From assembly GCA_963728535.1 (NCBI GenBank), contig CAVSKK010000001.1, forward strand, positions 1,364,001-1,428,000: a DNA stretch of 64,000 bases. The letters are read 5' to 3'. The notes below the pieces were generated by a model. That model did not search any database, was not told the DNA's origin, and saw only the letters and a program-made list of their open reading frames with translations. Below, piece after piece: positions 25,829-33,424 of the stretch. The position numbers and the translations under genes were made by a program. Positions within the stretch are counted from its first letter, which is position 1. Each line of letters starts with the position of its first letter. Source of the stretch: VAXT01 sp963728535 (lineage in GTDB: Bacteria > Actinomycetota > Thermoleophilia > Gaiellales > Gaiellaceae).

Positions 25829-26681
25829 CCACGTAGCGGCGCGGCCTTTGCGCCGCCTCGGAGCTGCAAGTGAGCAACGTGAGGTCGCCCAGCTCCTCCT
25901 CGACGTGGACCGTGTGGGCACGTCCGCCCGCCTGGAACGAAACCTCACAGGAGCCGTTGTGCCGGTCGACCCTCTCGAGCGACAGGGCGTCGATCCCGGT
26001 CAGCCCGGTCGCCTCTCTGATACTGCGCTCGGCTGCCTGCACCGGGAACGTGTAGATGGAGCGGCCCCGGTAGTGCTCGAGCAGCAGACGACGGGCGAGA
26101 TGCTCGTCCAGCACGGAACCGGCGGCTTCACGGTCGACGCGCCCGTAGTAGAGGCCCTCCGGCAGACAGACGAGGTTTCCCGCGAAGCGATCGCCGCCGA
26201 TGTGCGTGACCTGCCAGGCCCACTCGGGGTCGAGCTCGTCCCGCAGAGCCTCGTACAACGGCCGACCGTAGCGAGCGCAGCACGGATCGTGCTTGCCGTG
26301 CGTGCAGACGAGAAAGAGCGGATGCCCCGCTGCGTTGCCCGCCCGCAAGTCGATGTTGCGGAGATCCTCGTAGGCCTCGAACTCAAAGCGCGTCAGGCTC
26401 TCCTCGCCCTGCCGGGACGAGGCGGCAAACGCGACGAGCTCCGGCCGGCGCCTGCGATCGGGTCGACGGATGAAGAGGAGCCGGCCGTGCGGGACCGCGG
26501 CAACCTGGTCGCGGAGGTGCTGCTTGACCTGGTCTGAGAGCCCGCTCCCCGGCAGCGCGTCGCGGGTCCAGAGCCCTCGATACTCGATCAGGAACCAATG
26601 ATCGATCCGGCTGGCGGTCGCAGCCAGCGGCTCGTCGTTCTCGCGTGAGAGGTCGGAGCAGAAGGGCAGGCGGTCCGTCAA
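25815..26681 (-). CDS. sucrase/ferredoxin-like (Apd1-type) thioredoxin-fold protein
   Basis: 288 residues from TTG 26681, chosen because TTGA overlaps the stop of the carboxylase gene. An N-terminal LPFCSDLSRENDEPL leads to a C-terminal thioredoxin-like [2Fe-2S] domain with LVCTHGKHDPCCARYGRPLY and THIGGDRFAGNLVCLPEGLYYG, the hallmark of Sucraseferredoxin-like proteins (yeast Apd1 relatives) with Cys and His ligands. The name sucrase is historical; a redox role is more likely. Co-transcribed with the biotin carboxylase gene. Confidence 0.85.
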   Translation of the reverse strand: MTDRLPFCSDLSRENDEPLAATASRIDHWFLIEYRGLWTRDALPGSGLSDQVKQHLRDQVAAVPHGRLLFIRRPDRRRRPELVAFAASSRQGEESLTRFEFEAYEDLRNIDLRAGNAAGHPLFLVCTHGKHDPCCARYGRPLYEALRDELDPEWAWQVTHIGGDRFAGNLVCLPEGLYYGRVDREAAGSVLDEHLARRLLLEHYRGRSIYTFPVQAAERSIREATGLTGIDALSLERVDRHNGSCEVSFQAGGRAHTVHVEEELGDLTLLTCSSEAAQRPRRYVVTPG

Positions 26682-28447
26682 TCGGCGTCCTGAGTGACGA
26701 GGCAGATGACCTGGCCGGCCGAGACCGCACTGCCGGTCTCGACGGAGAGCTCCGAGACGACTCCCGCGCGTGGTGCCGTGATCTCGTTCTCCATCTTCAT
26801 CGCCTCGACGACGCAGACGACCTGCCCCGGCTCGACGTCGTCGCCCTCGGCGACCTCGACGGCGAGCACCGTTCCCTGGATCGGCGTGACGATTGCATCG
26901 CGCGCGGCGCCGTGATGAGCGTGGCGAGAGTCGCGGTCGCGCCGACGGCGGGCGAGCTCGGCATGCGGGGGCTCCGGGACGAGGAGCTTGACCTCGAAGC
27001 GCCGCCCTTCGACTTCGGCGTGGACGACCCGCTCGCGCACGCGTCCGTCCGATGGCCCCGCTACGCTTGTTGTCAGATGAGACAACTGCTCCGCACGCTT
27101 CGCGAGCTCCTCGGACTCGGTCACGCCCCGGCACGTCTCTCCGCGGGCGAAGCAGTCGTGCTCGAGAAGTGCGCGATGGAAGCCGACGAGCGTCGTCACT
27201 CCGCCGACCTCGTACTCGCCCAGCGCGCGCAGCATCCGACGGCGCGCGTGCTCACGGTCGTTGCCGTGCACGCAGAGCTTGGCGATCAGAGGGTCGTAGA
27301 GGCCGACGACCTCGCTCCCCTCGCGAACGCCGGAATCGACTCGCACTCCGGGTCCAGCAGGCTCCCGGTAGGTCGTGATCCGCCCGGGCGCGGGCAAAAA
27401 GCCCGTGGACGGATCCTCCGCGTTGATCCGGCACTCGATCGCGTGCCCGTTCAGCCGGACATCCTCCTGGCGAAGCGATAGCGGCTCACCGGCCGCGATC
27501 AGAACCTGCTCGCGGACGAGGTCGAGCCCCGTCACGAGCTCGGTCACGGTGTGCTCGACCTGAATACGCGTGTTCATCTCGAGGAAGAAGTACTCGCCCT
27601 CGCTGGAGAGCAGACCTTCGATCGTGCCCGCTGAGCGATAGCCCACGGCACTGGCTGCGTCGACTGCGATCCGGCCGATCCGGGCCCTGAGCTCGTCGTC
27701 GACCGCCGGCGAGGGGGTCTCCTCGACGAGCTTCTGGTGGCGGCGCTGGATCGTGCACTCGCGCTCGCCCAGGTGGATGACGGCACCATGCGCGTCGGCG
27801 AGCACCTGCACCTCCACGTGGCGCGGATCGTCCAGGTACCGCTCGACATAGACGGCCGCGTCGGAGAAGTAGGCCTCCCCCTCTCGCCGGGCAGTCTCGA
27901 ACGCGCGCTCTACCTCCTCGGGCGAAGAGACGACCTTCAGGCCCTTGCCGCCCCCGCCGGCGGAGGCTTTGATCGCGATCGGCCATCCGAGCTCGTCGCC
28001 CAGGCGCCGCACGTCTTCGGCGGACTCCGCCGGCGCGGTCGTGCCCGGAATGATCGGCACGCCCGCGGCGCTCATCGTCTGGCGCGCGGCCACTTTCGAG
28101 CCCATCAGCTCGATCGCCGCCGGCGGCGGGCCGATCCAGACGATGCCCGCAGCCTCGACTGCGCGCGCGAAGTCGGCGTTCTCGGCGAGGAACCCGTAGC
28201 CGGGATGGACGGCCTCCGCGCCCGCGCGTGTCGCCGCGTCGAGGATCCGCTCCTGGTTCAGATAGCTCTCCGCGGGCGCGCCGGGGCCAACGAGATATGC
28301 CTCGTCGGCAAAGCTCACGTGGAGCGAGGCGCGATCCGCTTCGGAGTAGACCGCGACCGGCGCGATACCGAGCTCACGGAGCGTTCGGAAGACGCGAATC
28401 GCGATCTCGCCGCGGTTTGCAACGAGAACCTTGGTGAACGGGGCCAT
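26678..28447 (-). CDS. acetyl-/propionyl-CoA carboxylase alpha chain (biotin carboxylase + BCCP)
   Basis: 589 residues. Biotin carboxylase domain (about 4-450): VLVANRGEIAIRVFRT, AVHPGYGFLAEN, KASAGGGGKGLKVV, FLEMNTRIQVEHTVTE. A variable His/Arg-rich linker follows, then a C-terminal biotinyl domain with VVEAMKMENEI (biotin Lys about residue 554). It carboxylates biotin with ATP and bicarbonate for the beta subunit at 33415-34980. Whether acetyl- or propionyl-CoA is the end substrate is set by the beta chain. Divergent from pgsA with a 23-bp gap. Confidence 0.93.
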   Translation of the reverse strand: MAPFTKVLVANRGEIAIRVFRTLRELGIAPVAVYSEADRASLHVSFADEAYLVGPGAPAESYLNQERILDAATRAGAEAVHPGYGFLAENADFARAVEAAGIVWIGPPPAAIELMGSKVAARQTMSAAGVPIIPGTTAPAESAEDVRRLGDELGWPIAIKASAGGGGKGLKVVSSPEEVERAFETARREGEAYFSDAAVYVERYLDDPRHVEVQVLADAHGAVIHLGERECTIQRRHQKLVEETPSPAVDDELRARIGRIAVDAASAVGYRSAGTIEGLLSSEGEYFFLEMNTRIQVEHTVTELVTGLDLVREQVLIAAGEPLSLRQEDVRLNGHAIECRINAEDPSTGFLPAPGRITTYREPAGPGVRVDSGVREGSEVVGLYDPLIAKLCVHGNDREHARRRMLRALGEYEVGGVTTLVGFHRALLEHDCFARGETCRGVTESEELAKRAEQLSHLTTSVAGPSDGRVRERVVHAEVEGRRFEVKLLVPEPPHAELARRRRDRDSRHAHHGAARDAIVTPIQGTVLAVEVAEGDDVEPGQVVCVVEAMKMENEITAPRAGVVSELSVETGSAVSAGQVICLVTQDAD

Positions 28448-28456
28448 CTCGGGACG

Positions 28457-28470
28457 TATTCTCTCCGCCC
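28457..28470 (+). promoter_or_regulatory. -10 element of pgsA, leaderless
   Basis: TATTCT (28457-28462) lies 8 nt before the pgsA GTG within a 23-bp gap shared with the divergent carboxylase gene. There is no room for a conventional leader with a Shine-Dalgarno. Confidence 0.5.
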
Positions 28471-29085
28471 GTGAGCTTTGCCGATCAACTGACCCTGGCG
28501 CGAGCCGCTGTCGCGCCGATCGTGGTCGTGCTTTACCTCTGGGATTTCAGCGGCCACGACTACTGGGCGACGGCGCTCTTCGCTGTCGCGATGGCGACGG
28601 ACTGGGTGGACGGGCGGGTCGCCCGACGCACCGGGCGCTCCTCGGCGCTCGGGTCGCTCCTCGATCCGATCGCCGACAAGCTCCTCGTCCTGACCGTGAT
28701 GATCGTCCTCATCGGCCGCGACGTCTTCCCGGCCTGGATGGTGGCGGCGATCGTGGCCCGTGAGCTCCTGATCTCGGGGTTGAGGCTCGCCGCGCTCGAG
28801 CGCGGCGTCGTGCTCCAGGCCCGTGAACTGGGGCGCCTGAAGACGTGGACGCAGGCTGTCGCCGCAGGCCTCGGCGGGCTTGCCGCGGCCGGCGCGATCG
28901 ACGATTCGATCGCGGTGTGGGGCCTTGGAGTCGCGCTCGCGCTGACCTGGATCTCGGGGCTCGACTATGCCCGGCTCGCGCCGCGCCTGCTCCGTGGAGA
29001 ACCCTCTGCGGCCGCCGGCGGCGGTGGGCTCACGCCGGACTCGACGTTCTCGAGCACGCCGGCCAGCCGCCAGACGCTGCCATAG
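28471..29085 (+). CDS. pgsA: CDP-diacylglycerol-glycerol-3-phosphate 3-phosphatidyltransferase
   Basis: 204 residues from GTG 28471. CDP-alcohol phosphotransferase motif: DWVDGRVARR followed by GSLLDPIADK (about 44-70), four or more TM helices. It makes phosphatidylglycerol phosphate in the membrane. The last 40 residues after ARLAPRLLRGEPS are low complexity and overlap, on the opposite strand, a small conserved-looking gene, so the true end of folded sequence is about residue 168. Confidence 0.92.
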   Translation: MSFADQLTLARAAVAPIVVVLYLWDFSGHDYWATALFAVAMATDWVDGRVARRTGRSSALGSLLDPIADKLLVLTVMIVLIGRDVFPAWMVAAIVARELLISGLRLAALERGVVLQARELGRLKTWTQAVAAGLGGLAAAGAIDDSIAVWGLGVALALTWISGLDYARLAPRLLRGEPSAAAGGGGLTPDSTFSSTPASRQTLP

Positions 29086-29177
29086 GGGTCTGTGCGCCCG
29101 TGCGGCGCTGAAGCGAGTGCGGCGAGCAAGGCTGCGCGCTCGTCTTGGGTCGGCTCGGGTGAGATCTCGATCTCCAT
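28965..29177 (-). CDS. small protein, possibly acyl-CoA carboxylase epsilon-like
   Basis: 70 residues from ATG 29177; TAGTCT (29190-29185) lies 7 nt upstream, strongly supporting this start over 29294. MEIEISPEPTQDERAALLAA and a later SVWRLAGVLENV resemble the short epsilon subunits (P-x-PT-x-E-x-AAL ... W) that assist actinobacterial acyl-CoA carboxylases, and the alpha-chain gene is one gene away, but the match is weak. The C-terminal half is low complexity and overlaps pgsA by 121 bp antisense. Confidence 0.45.
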   Translation of the reverse strand: MEIEISPEPTQDERAALLAALASAPHGRTDPYGSVWRLAGVLENVESGVSPPPPAAAEGSPRSRRGASRA

Positions 29178-29212
29178 TCCGTAGAGACTAAAGGCCTCCC
29201 GCACAACCGACG

Positions 29213-30250
29213 ATGAGTTGGTCTGTGGGACGTCTGCGCCTTCTCGCTCTCTTGTCATGCCTGCTCGTCGGCCTCGCAGCCGCTCCGGGCGCATTCCCTT
29301 CGCGGTCAGAGCGGTCCTGGGCGCAGCCCCAGATCCGCCTGGTCGTCGCGCGCGGCTTGATGGCAGGCAGCGTCGCCGCCTTCCGCCCGAACGACGCCCT
29401 CACCCGAGCCGAGCTGCAAGACCTCGTTGCCGGCATGACCGAGGAGCCGCCGAAGCAAGTGGCGAGCCCTGAGGCGCCGGTGACGATGGCCCAGCTCGAC
29501 GCACAGCTCGTCCGTGCGCGCGGCCTCGGCGCCGAGGCCGCGACCTTCCGCCGGGAAGCTGCAGCGGCCGGCCTGCGTCCACCGGCGCGGTTCGGAACCG
29601 AGGTCGTGGCCCGCCTGCTCGGCCTGCGCACTAACCACCCCGCCGGCCAGGACGATCTCGAACGGCTCCCCTCGGATCCGGCCCCTCGCGCCGAGGCGGC
29701 TTACTCCGCCGCCGAGATCCTGCGCATGTCGGAGTGGGAGACGACGAGCGTGCAGGACGCCGCCGCCGCCTTCGAGATCCCGGCGCTCACGCCCTGGCAG
29801 CGCCGCGTGCTGACGACCGCGGTCGGCTTCATCGGCTTCCCGTATGTCTGGGGCGGCGAGAGCGAGCGAGCGGAATCGCCGTTCGGCCTACAGGCGAGCG
29901 GAGGGTTCGATTGCTCCGGTTTCGCCTGGCGTGTCTACAAGCTTCAGTCGTATGCCGGTGCCCCTCAGCTCGCCCAAACGCTGCGCGGCCGCACCGCTGC
30001 CGCGATGGCCGGAGAGGTCCCGCGCCGGATGAGGATCAAGGTCGCTCAGCTCGCCCCGGCCGACCTGCTCTTCTTCGGAGACGGGGGACGGCGCGCCAAG
30101 GCCGCTCGGATCGACCACGAAGCGATCTACCTCGGCAACGGCTGGCTGATTCAGTCATCGGGGTACGGCGTCGCACTCGCCCCGGTCGCGGGCTGGTACG
30201 AGAACCGGCTCGCCTGGGGCCGCCGGCCGCTGGCCGAAGCCGGGCTGTAA
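29213..30250 (+). CDS. secreted NlpC/P60 peptidoglycan hydrolase
   Basis: 345 residues. Signal peptide (about 1-27), then an SLH-like region (ARGLMAGSVAAFRPNDALTR, about 45-64), a helical linker, and a C-terminal NlpC/P60 domain with GFPYVWGG, the catalytic Cys in GGFDCSGFAWRV (about 237) and His in RIDHEAIYLGNGWLIQSSG (about 302). It probably cleaves peptide cross-links of peptidoglycan outside the cell. Ends at a terminator-like hairpin. Confidence 0.88.
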   Translation: MSWSVGRLRLLALLSCLLVGLAAAPGAFPSRSERSWAQPQIRLVVARGLMAGSVAAFRPNDALTRAELQDLVAGMTEEPPKQVASPEAPVTMAQLDAQLVRARGLGAEAATFRREAAAAGLRPPARFGTEVVARLLGLRTNHPAGQDDLERLPSDPAPRAEAAYSAAEILRMSEWETTSVQDAAAAFEIPALTPWQRRVLTTAVGFIGFPYVWGGESERAESPFGLQASGGFDCSGFAWRVYKLQSYAGAPQLAQTLRGRTAAAMAGEVPRRMRIKVAQLAPADLLFFGDGGRRAKAARIDHEAIYLGNGWLIQSSGYGVALAPVAGWYENRLAWGRRPLAEAGL

Positions 30251-30274
30251 ATCCCCTCCAAGCAGGGATTTTTC
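30249..30274 (+). terminator. intrinsic terminator after NlpC/P60 gene
   Basis: AAATCCC (30249-30255) pairs with GGGATTT (30265-30271) over a 9-nt loop and is followed by further T residues. The left arm overlaps the stop codon. It is one of the few hairpins here with a T-tract. Confidence 0.55.
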
Positions 30275-30289
30275 AAATCGATAACACGT

Positions 30290-30305
30290 TCACCCGTATG
30301 GGTGA
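30290..30305. promoter_or_regulatory. palindrome TCACCC-GTAT-GGGTGA, possible operator
   Basis: Perfect 6-bp arms around GTAT, located about 65 nt before the small membrane protein gene at 30368 and after the terminator. Dyad symmetry and spacing fit a dimeric repressor site; no regulator can be named. Confidence 0.35.
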
Positions 30306-30367
30306 TGGCTCGGGCACTTGTGCAAGGGACACTTGCTGTCCGCACATCAACCAGGAAGGACCGCAAG

Positions 30368-30484
30368 ATGCTGGAGTGGAAACCACGTCTGATTGCCCTG
30401 ATCTTCGTCGTTGTTCTCATCGGCCTCATGGCCGGCATCGCCGACTCCACTGATTTCGTCGGCCCCATGAATTGGGAGTGGTAA
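30368..30484 (+). CDS. 38-residue single-TM protein, unknown
   Basis: A clear AGGAAGGA ribosome-binding site lies 8 nt before the ATG. The product is a short amphipathic start (MLEWKPRLIA), one hydrophobic helix (about 8-25), and an acidic/aromatic tail (DFVGPMNWEW). It is 23 nt upstream of the GGDEF/HD-GYP gene, so they may be co-transcribed. Too short for family assignment. Confidence 0.6.
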   Translation: MLEWKPRLIALIFVVVLIGLMAGIADSTDFVGPMNWEW

Positions 30485-30507
30485 CCGAACGCGACTGAGA
30501 GGAGTGG

Positions 30508-32307
30508 ATGATGCCGCAGCGCCTGACTCCAATCGTCGTGCCCGTCTGCCTCGCGGGGCTCGTCTCCGTGCTCTTCGCCGGGTACTCGTTCGCCACCGAA
30601 GTGCACACGACGTCCATGTTCTTGGGCGTGGCCGCGCTGCTCGCGGCCTCGACGCTCGCTAGCCGTTATCCGGCCCGGATCGAAGGGCCGAACGGCGGCG
30701 GCGTCTCCCTCTCGTTCGTCTTCGCGGCGAGCGCGATCGTGCTCTTCGGCTGGGACGCCGGCGTCCTCGTTGCATTCGCGGCGCCTGTTCTCATCCAACT
30801 GACCGAGCACCGGCCCCTGATCCGCATCGCCTACAACGGCTCCGTGTTCGCGTGCGCCGCGGCGATGGGCGGCCTCTTCGTCAGCTTCATCTCCGGAGGC
30901 GGAACCGACGCCCTGGTCGCGAAGGTCGGCGTCTCGGCAGTCACGCAGTACGCGCTGAATCTCGTGCTCATCTCACTCGTCGTCGCCGTGACGGCGAGGC
31001 GGCCGTTCTTCGAGCTGATCTACGCCAGCCTGCGATCGACGATGCTGATCTTCACGCTGATGGCATCTGCAGCGCTCGTGCTCGTCGTGCTCTGGCAGCG
31101 CTCGCCGCTGCTGTCGGCCGCGCTCGTCGGCCCGCTGCTCGCGATCGCCCTCTACCAGCGCTCGACCTACAGGGCACTCCGCGCCATGAGGCTCGCCCTG
31201 ACCGATCCGCTGACAGGGCTCGGGAACCATCGCCATTTCCACGAACGACTCGAGCGCGAGCTGCTGGAGGCCGAACGGACCGGCGGGCCCTTCAGCCTCT
31301 GCCTCATCGACGTGGACGACTTCAAGCGCATCAACGACCTCTTCGGCCATCCCGTGGGCGACAGCGTCCTCTCGCAGCTCGCCACGGCGCTGCGCCAGAA
31401 CGGCGAAGCGTTCCGTTTGGGCGGCGACGAGTTCGCACTGCTCCTGCCCGGCTCGGCCGAGGCGGACGCGGTCGACACCGCGGCCACGATCATCGAGCGA
31501 ATTGCGGAAGTCCGGGTCGACCACGTTGGCTCGGTGACCGTCTCCGCCGGGGTTGCGACCTTCCCGCGCCAAGCGCCGGACCGGGGCGAGCTCATTCGAC
31601 TCGCGGACAGCGCGCTCTACTGGGCGAAGGAGAACGGCAAGAACCGGGTGCACGTCTACCGGCCGGACGTCGTCGAGCTCGCGGAGTTGAGGCGCCTGGC
31701 GACAGGCCCGGACCGCGCGGCGCGCTTCCGAGCGGCTGCGAGCCTGGCCAAGGCCGTCGACCTCAGAGACACCTATACGGGTAGTCACTCCGCGCGCGTC
31801 GCCGAGCTTGCCGCGCGGGTCGCCGCCCGCCTCGGGCTCGACCAGGAGCAGGTGGAGCTCTCTCGGCTTGCGGGCAGCCTGCACGATCTCGGCAAGCTTG
31901 CAATCCCCGAGGAGATCCTGCGCAAGCCCGGGCCACTCACCGGGCCTGAGCGGCTCGTGCTCGAGCGTCACCCCCAGATCGGTTTCCGGATGCTGGACAG
32001 CCTGGGCATCGATCCCGTCGCCGAGTGGATCCTTCACCACCACGAGCGCTGGGACGGGACGGGTTACCCCGATCGCCTGCCCGGCCCGGAGATCCCCCTC
32101 GGCTCCAGGATCATCTTCGTCGTCGATGCATATGACGCCATGACCTCAGACCGCGTCTATCGAGGTCGAAGATCGCAGGAAGACGCGGTCGCCGAGCTCG
32201 AGCGTTGTGCGGGCACCCAGTTCGACCCCGAGGTCGTCGCTGCACTGGCCGAAGAGCTTCAGCCGGCCGAAGTACACGGCGGGTTCGTCGAAGCAATCGC
32301 CTCGTAG
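30508..32307 (+). CDS. membrane GGDEF plus HD-GYP c-di-GMP protein
   Basis: 599 residues. An N-terminal MASE-like region with about six TM helices (residues 8-215), then a GGDEF domain (about 225-385) with DPLTGLGNHRHF, IDVDDFKRINDLFGHPVGD and an intact GGDEF motif in RLGGDEFALL, then an HD-GYP domain (about 405-590) with HDLGKLAIPEEIL, HHHERWDGTGYPDRLPG and VDAYDAMTSDR. Both synthesis and hydrolysis of c-di-GMP are possible on sequence. No RxxD inhibitory site is obvious upstream of GGDEF. AGGAGTGG precedes the ATG. Confidence 0.92.
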   Translation: MMPQRLTPIVVPVCLAGLVSVLFAGYSFATEVHTTSMFLGVAALLAASTLASRYPARIEGPNGGGVSLSFVFAASAIVLFGWDAGVLVAFAAPVLIQLTEHRPLIRIAYNGSVFACAAAMGGLFVSFISGGGTDALVAKVGVSAVTQYALNLVLISLVVAVTARRPFFELIYASLRSTMLIFTLMASAALVLVVLWQRSPLLSAALVGPLLAIALYQRSTYRALRAMRLALTDPLTGLGNHRHFHERLERELLEAERTGGPFSLCLIDVDDFKRINDLFGHPVGDSVLSQLATALRQNGEAFRLGGDEFALLLPGSAEADAVDTAATIIERIAEVRVDHVGSVTVSAGVATFPRQAPDRGELIRLADSALYWAKENGKNRVHVYRPDVVELAELRRLATGPDRAARFRAAASLAKAVDLRDTYTGSHSARVAELAARVAARLGLDQEQVELSRLAGSLHDLGKLAIPEEILRKPGPLTGPERLVLERHPQIGFRMLDSLGIDPVAEWILHHHERWDGTGYPDRLPGPEIPLGSRIIFVVDAYDAMTSDRVYRGRRSQEDAVAELERCAGTQFDPEVVAALAEELQPAEVHGGFVEAIAS

Positions 32308-32343
32308 CTCTTCGCCGCGACGCGCGTGTGACACATTCCCGGC

Positions 32344-33123
32344 GTGAAGACGCGCGTTCTGCGCCTGCTCGAGCGGCTAGACCTTCTGCGGCCGACCTAT
32401 CGCGCTTACGAGACGCTCAGGTCGTTCGGGAAGCGCGGGCCGCCGGCCGCCGGCGAGCTACCCCTCCCTCCGCGACGGCTGATGGTCCGGGTCGCAGGCA
32501 CTCCGGATGTCGACTGGTTCCTGCGCAGCGGTCGGAGCTCAGCGGACACGGTCCGTGAGGCGGCGCTTCGGCACGGGTTGCCGCTCGAGAGCCTCGGCTC
32601 GCTGCTCGACTTCGGGTGCGGCTGCGGGCGGGTCACGCGCTGGTGGCACGAGCTCGACGCCGAGGTGCACGGCAGCGACCTCGACATCCGCGCGGTCGCC
32701 TGGTGCTGTGCGAGCCTCGATTTCGGCCAGTTTGCCGTGAACGACCTCGCGCCCCCGCTCCGCTACGGCGACTCGACGTTCGACCTGGTCTACGCCTTCT
32801 CGGTTCTCACGCACCTCACCGAGGAGCTTCAACGACCATGGCTGGACGAGCTGCGGCGAGTGCTGCGCCCGGTCGGGCTGCTGATCCTGTCGACCCACGG
32901 CGAGCGCTATCTGGAGCGTCTGAATGCCGCCGAGCGCGCGCGGTTCGAAGCAGGCGATCTCGTCGTGCGCTGGGGCGCGGTGGCCGGCACGAACCTCTGC
33001 ACGACGTTCCACCCGCGCTCCTATCTCGAGCGGCTGGCAGAGGGTTTCGAGCTCCTCGAGTATCTCCCCGAAGGAGCAACCGGGAACCCCCACCAGGACC
33101 TCTCGGTGCTGCGGAAAGACTGA
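32344..33123 (+). CDS. class I SAM-dependent methyltransferase
   Basis: 259 residues from GTG 32344 (no Shine-Dalgarno). Motif I is LLDFGCGCGRVTRWWHEL (about 88-105), then GSDLDIRAVAWC, DSTFDLVYAFSVLTHL (about 148-163) and LLILSTHGERYL. Methyltransf_11/12 fold. An N-terminal helical extension of about 70 residues precedes the domain, as in methyltransferases associated with surface-glycan loci. Substrate unknown. Confidence 0.8.
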   Translation: MKTRVLRLLERLDLLRPTYRAYETLRSFGKRGPPAAGELPLPPRRLMVRVAGTPDVDWFLRSGRSSADTVREAALRHGLPLESLGSLLDFGCGCGRVTRWWHELDAEVHGSDLDIRAVAWCCASLDFGQFAVNDLAPPLRYGDSTFDLVYAFSVLTHLTEELQRPWLDELRRVLRPVGLLILSTHGERYLERLNAAERARFEAGDLVVRWGAVAGTNLCTTFHPRSYLERLAEGFELLEYLPEGATGNPHQDLSVLRKD

Positions 33124-33153
33124 CCTGGGAGCGGAGCTCGAGCTCCGGGCCGC

Positions 33154-33227
33154 TGTCACAGTCTTGGCCCAATCACGTCACCCACAGGTCCGGATTTCCT
33201 CGTTACGATCGCATCGGGGAGGAGGTC
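33154..33227. repeat. dispersed 74-bp intergenic repeat, copy 2
   Basis: Gap-free match to 15842-15915 (about 70% identity, best at TACGATCG and TCGGGGAGGAGGT). It lies downstream of a plus-strand methyltransferase gene and downstream of the minus-strand carboxyltransferase gene, so unlike copy 1 it precedes no gene. Both copies can be read on the minus strand as related peptides (LLPDSIVLRKS and LLPDAIVTRKS), probably incidental. Confidence 0.55.
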
Positions 33228-33240
33228 ACGGGTACCGCGG

Positions 33241-33424
33241 CCGCGAGGCGGCGCGGTCTGTAGCGGGCCCGGACTACAGCGGGCGCGGTCTACTGGCAGC
33301 GCGGTCTGCAGCGGGCGCGGTCTACTGGCGGCGCGGTCTACTGGCGGCGCGTCTACTGGCGGCGCGGTCTGCATCGGGCGGTCTACGGGCGGCGCGGTCT
33401 AGAGCGGACGCGGTCTACAGCGGG
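33241..33424. repeat. minisatellite, about eleven degenerate 16-bp units
   Basis: Tandem copies of a unit close to GGCGCGGTCTACTGGC, with lengths from about 11 to 19 bp. The most regular copies are at 33280-33375. The last copy runs into the TAG stop and last Leu codon of the carboxyltransferase gene (33415-33420). With the 74-bp repeat it fills the 290-bp gap 33124-33414, in which no gene is visible. Each unit carries GTCTAC, so many weakly pairing options exist, but no single strong hairpin. Confidence 0.7.

Noticed and set aside
33241..33424. Minisatellite considered as a CRISPR array
   Set aside because: Units are about 16 bp, contiguous and without unique spacers; no cas genes are present.
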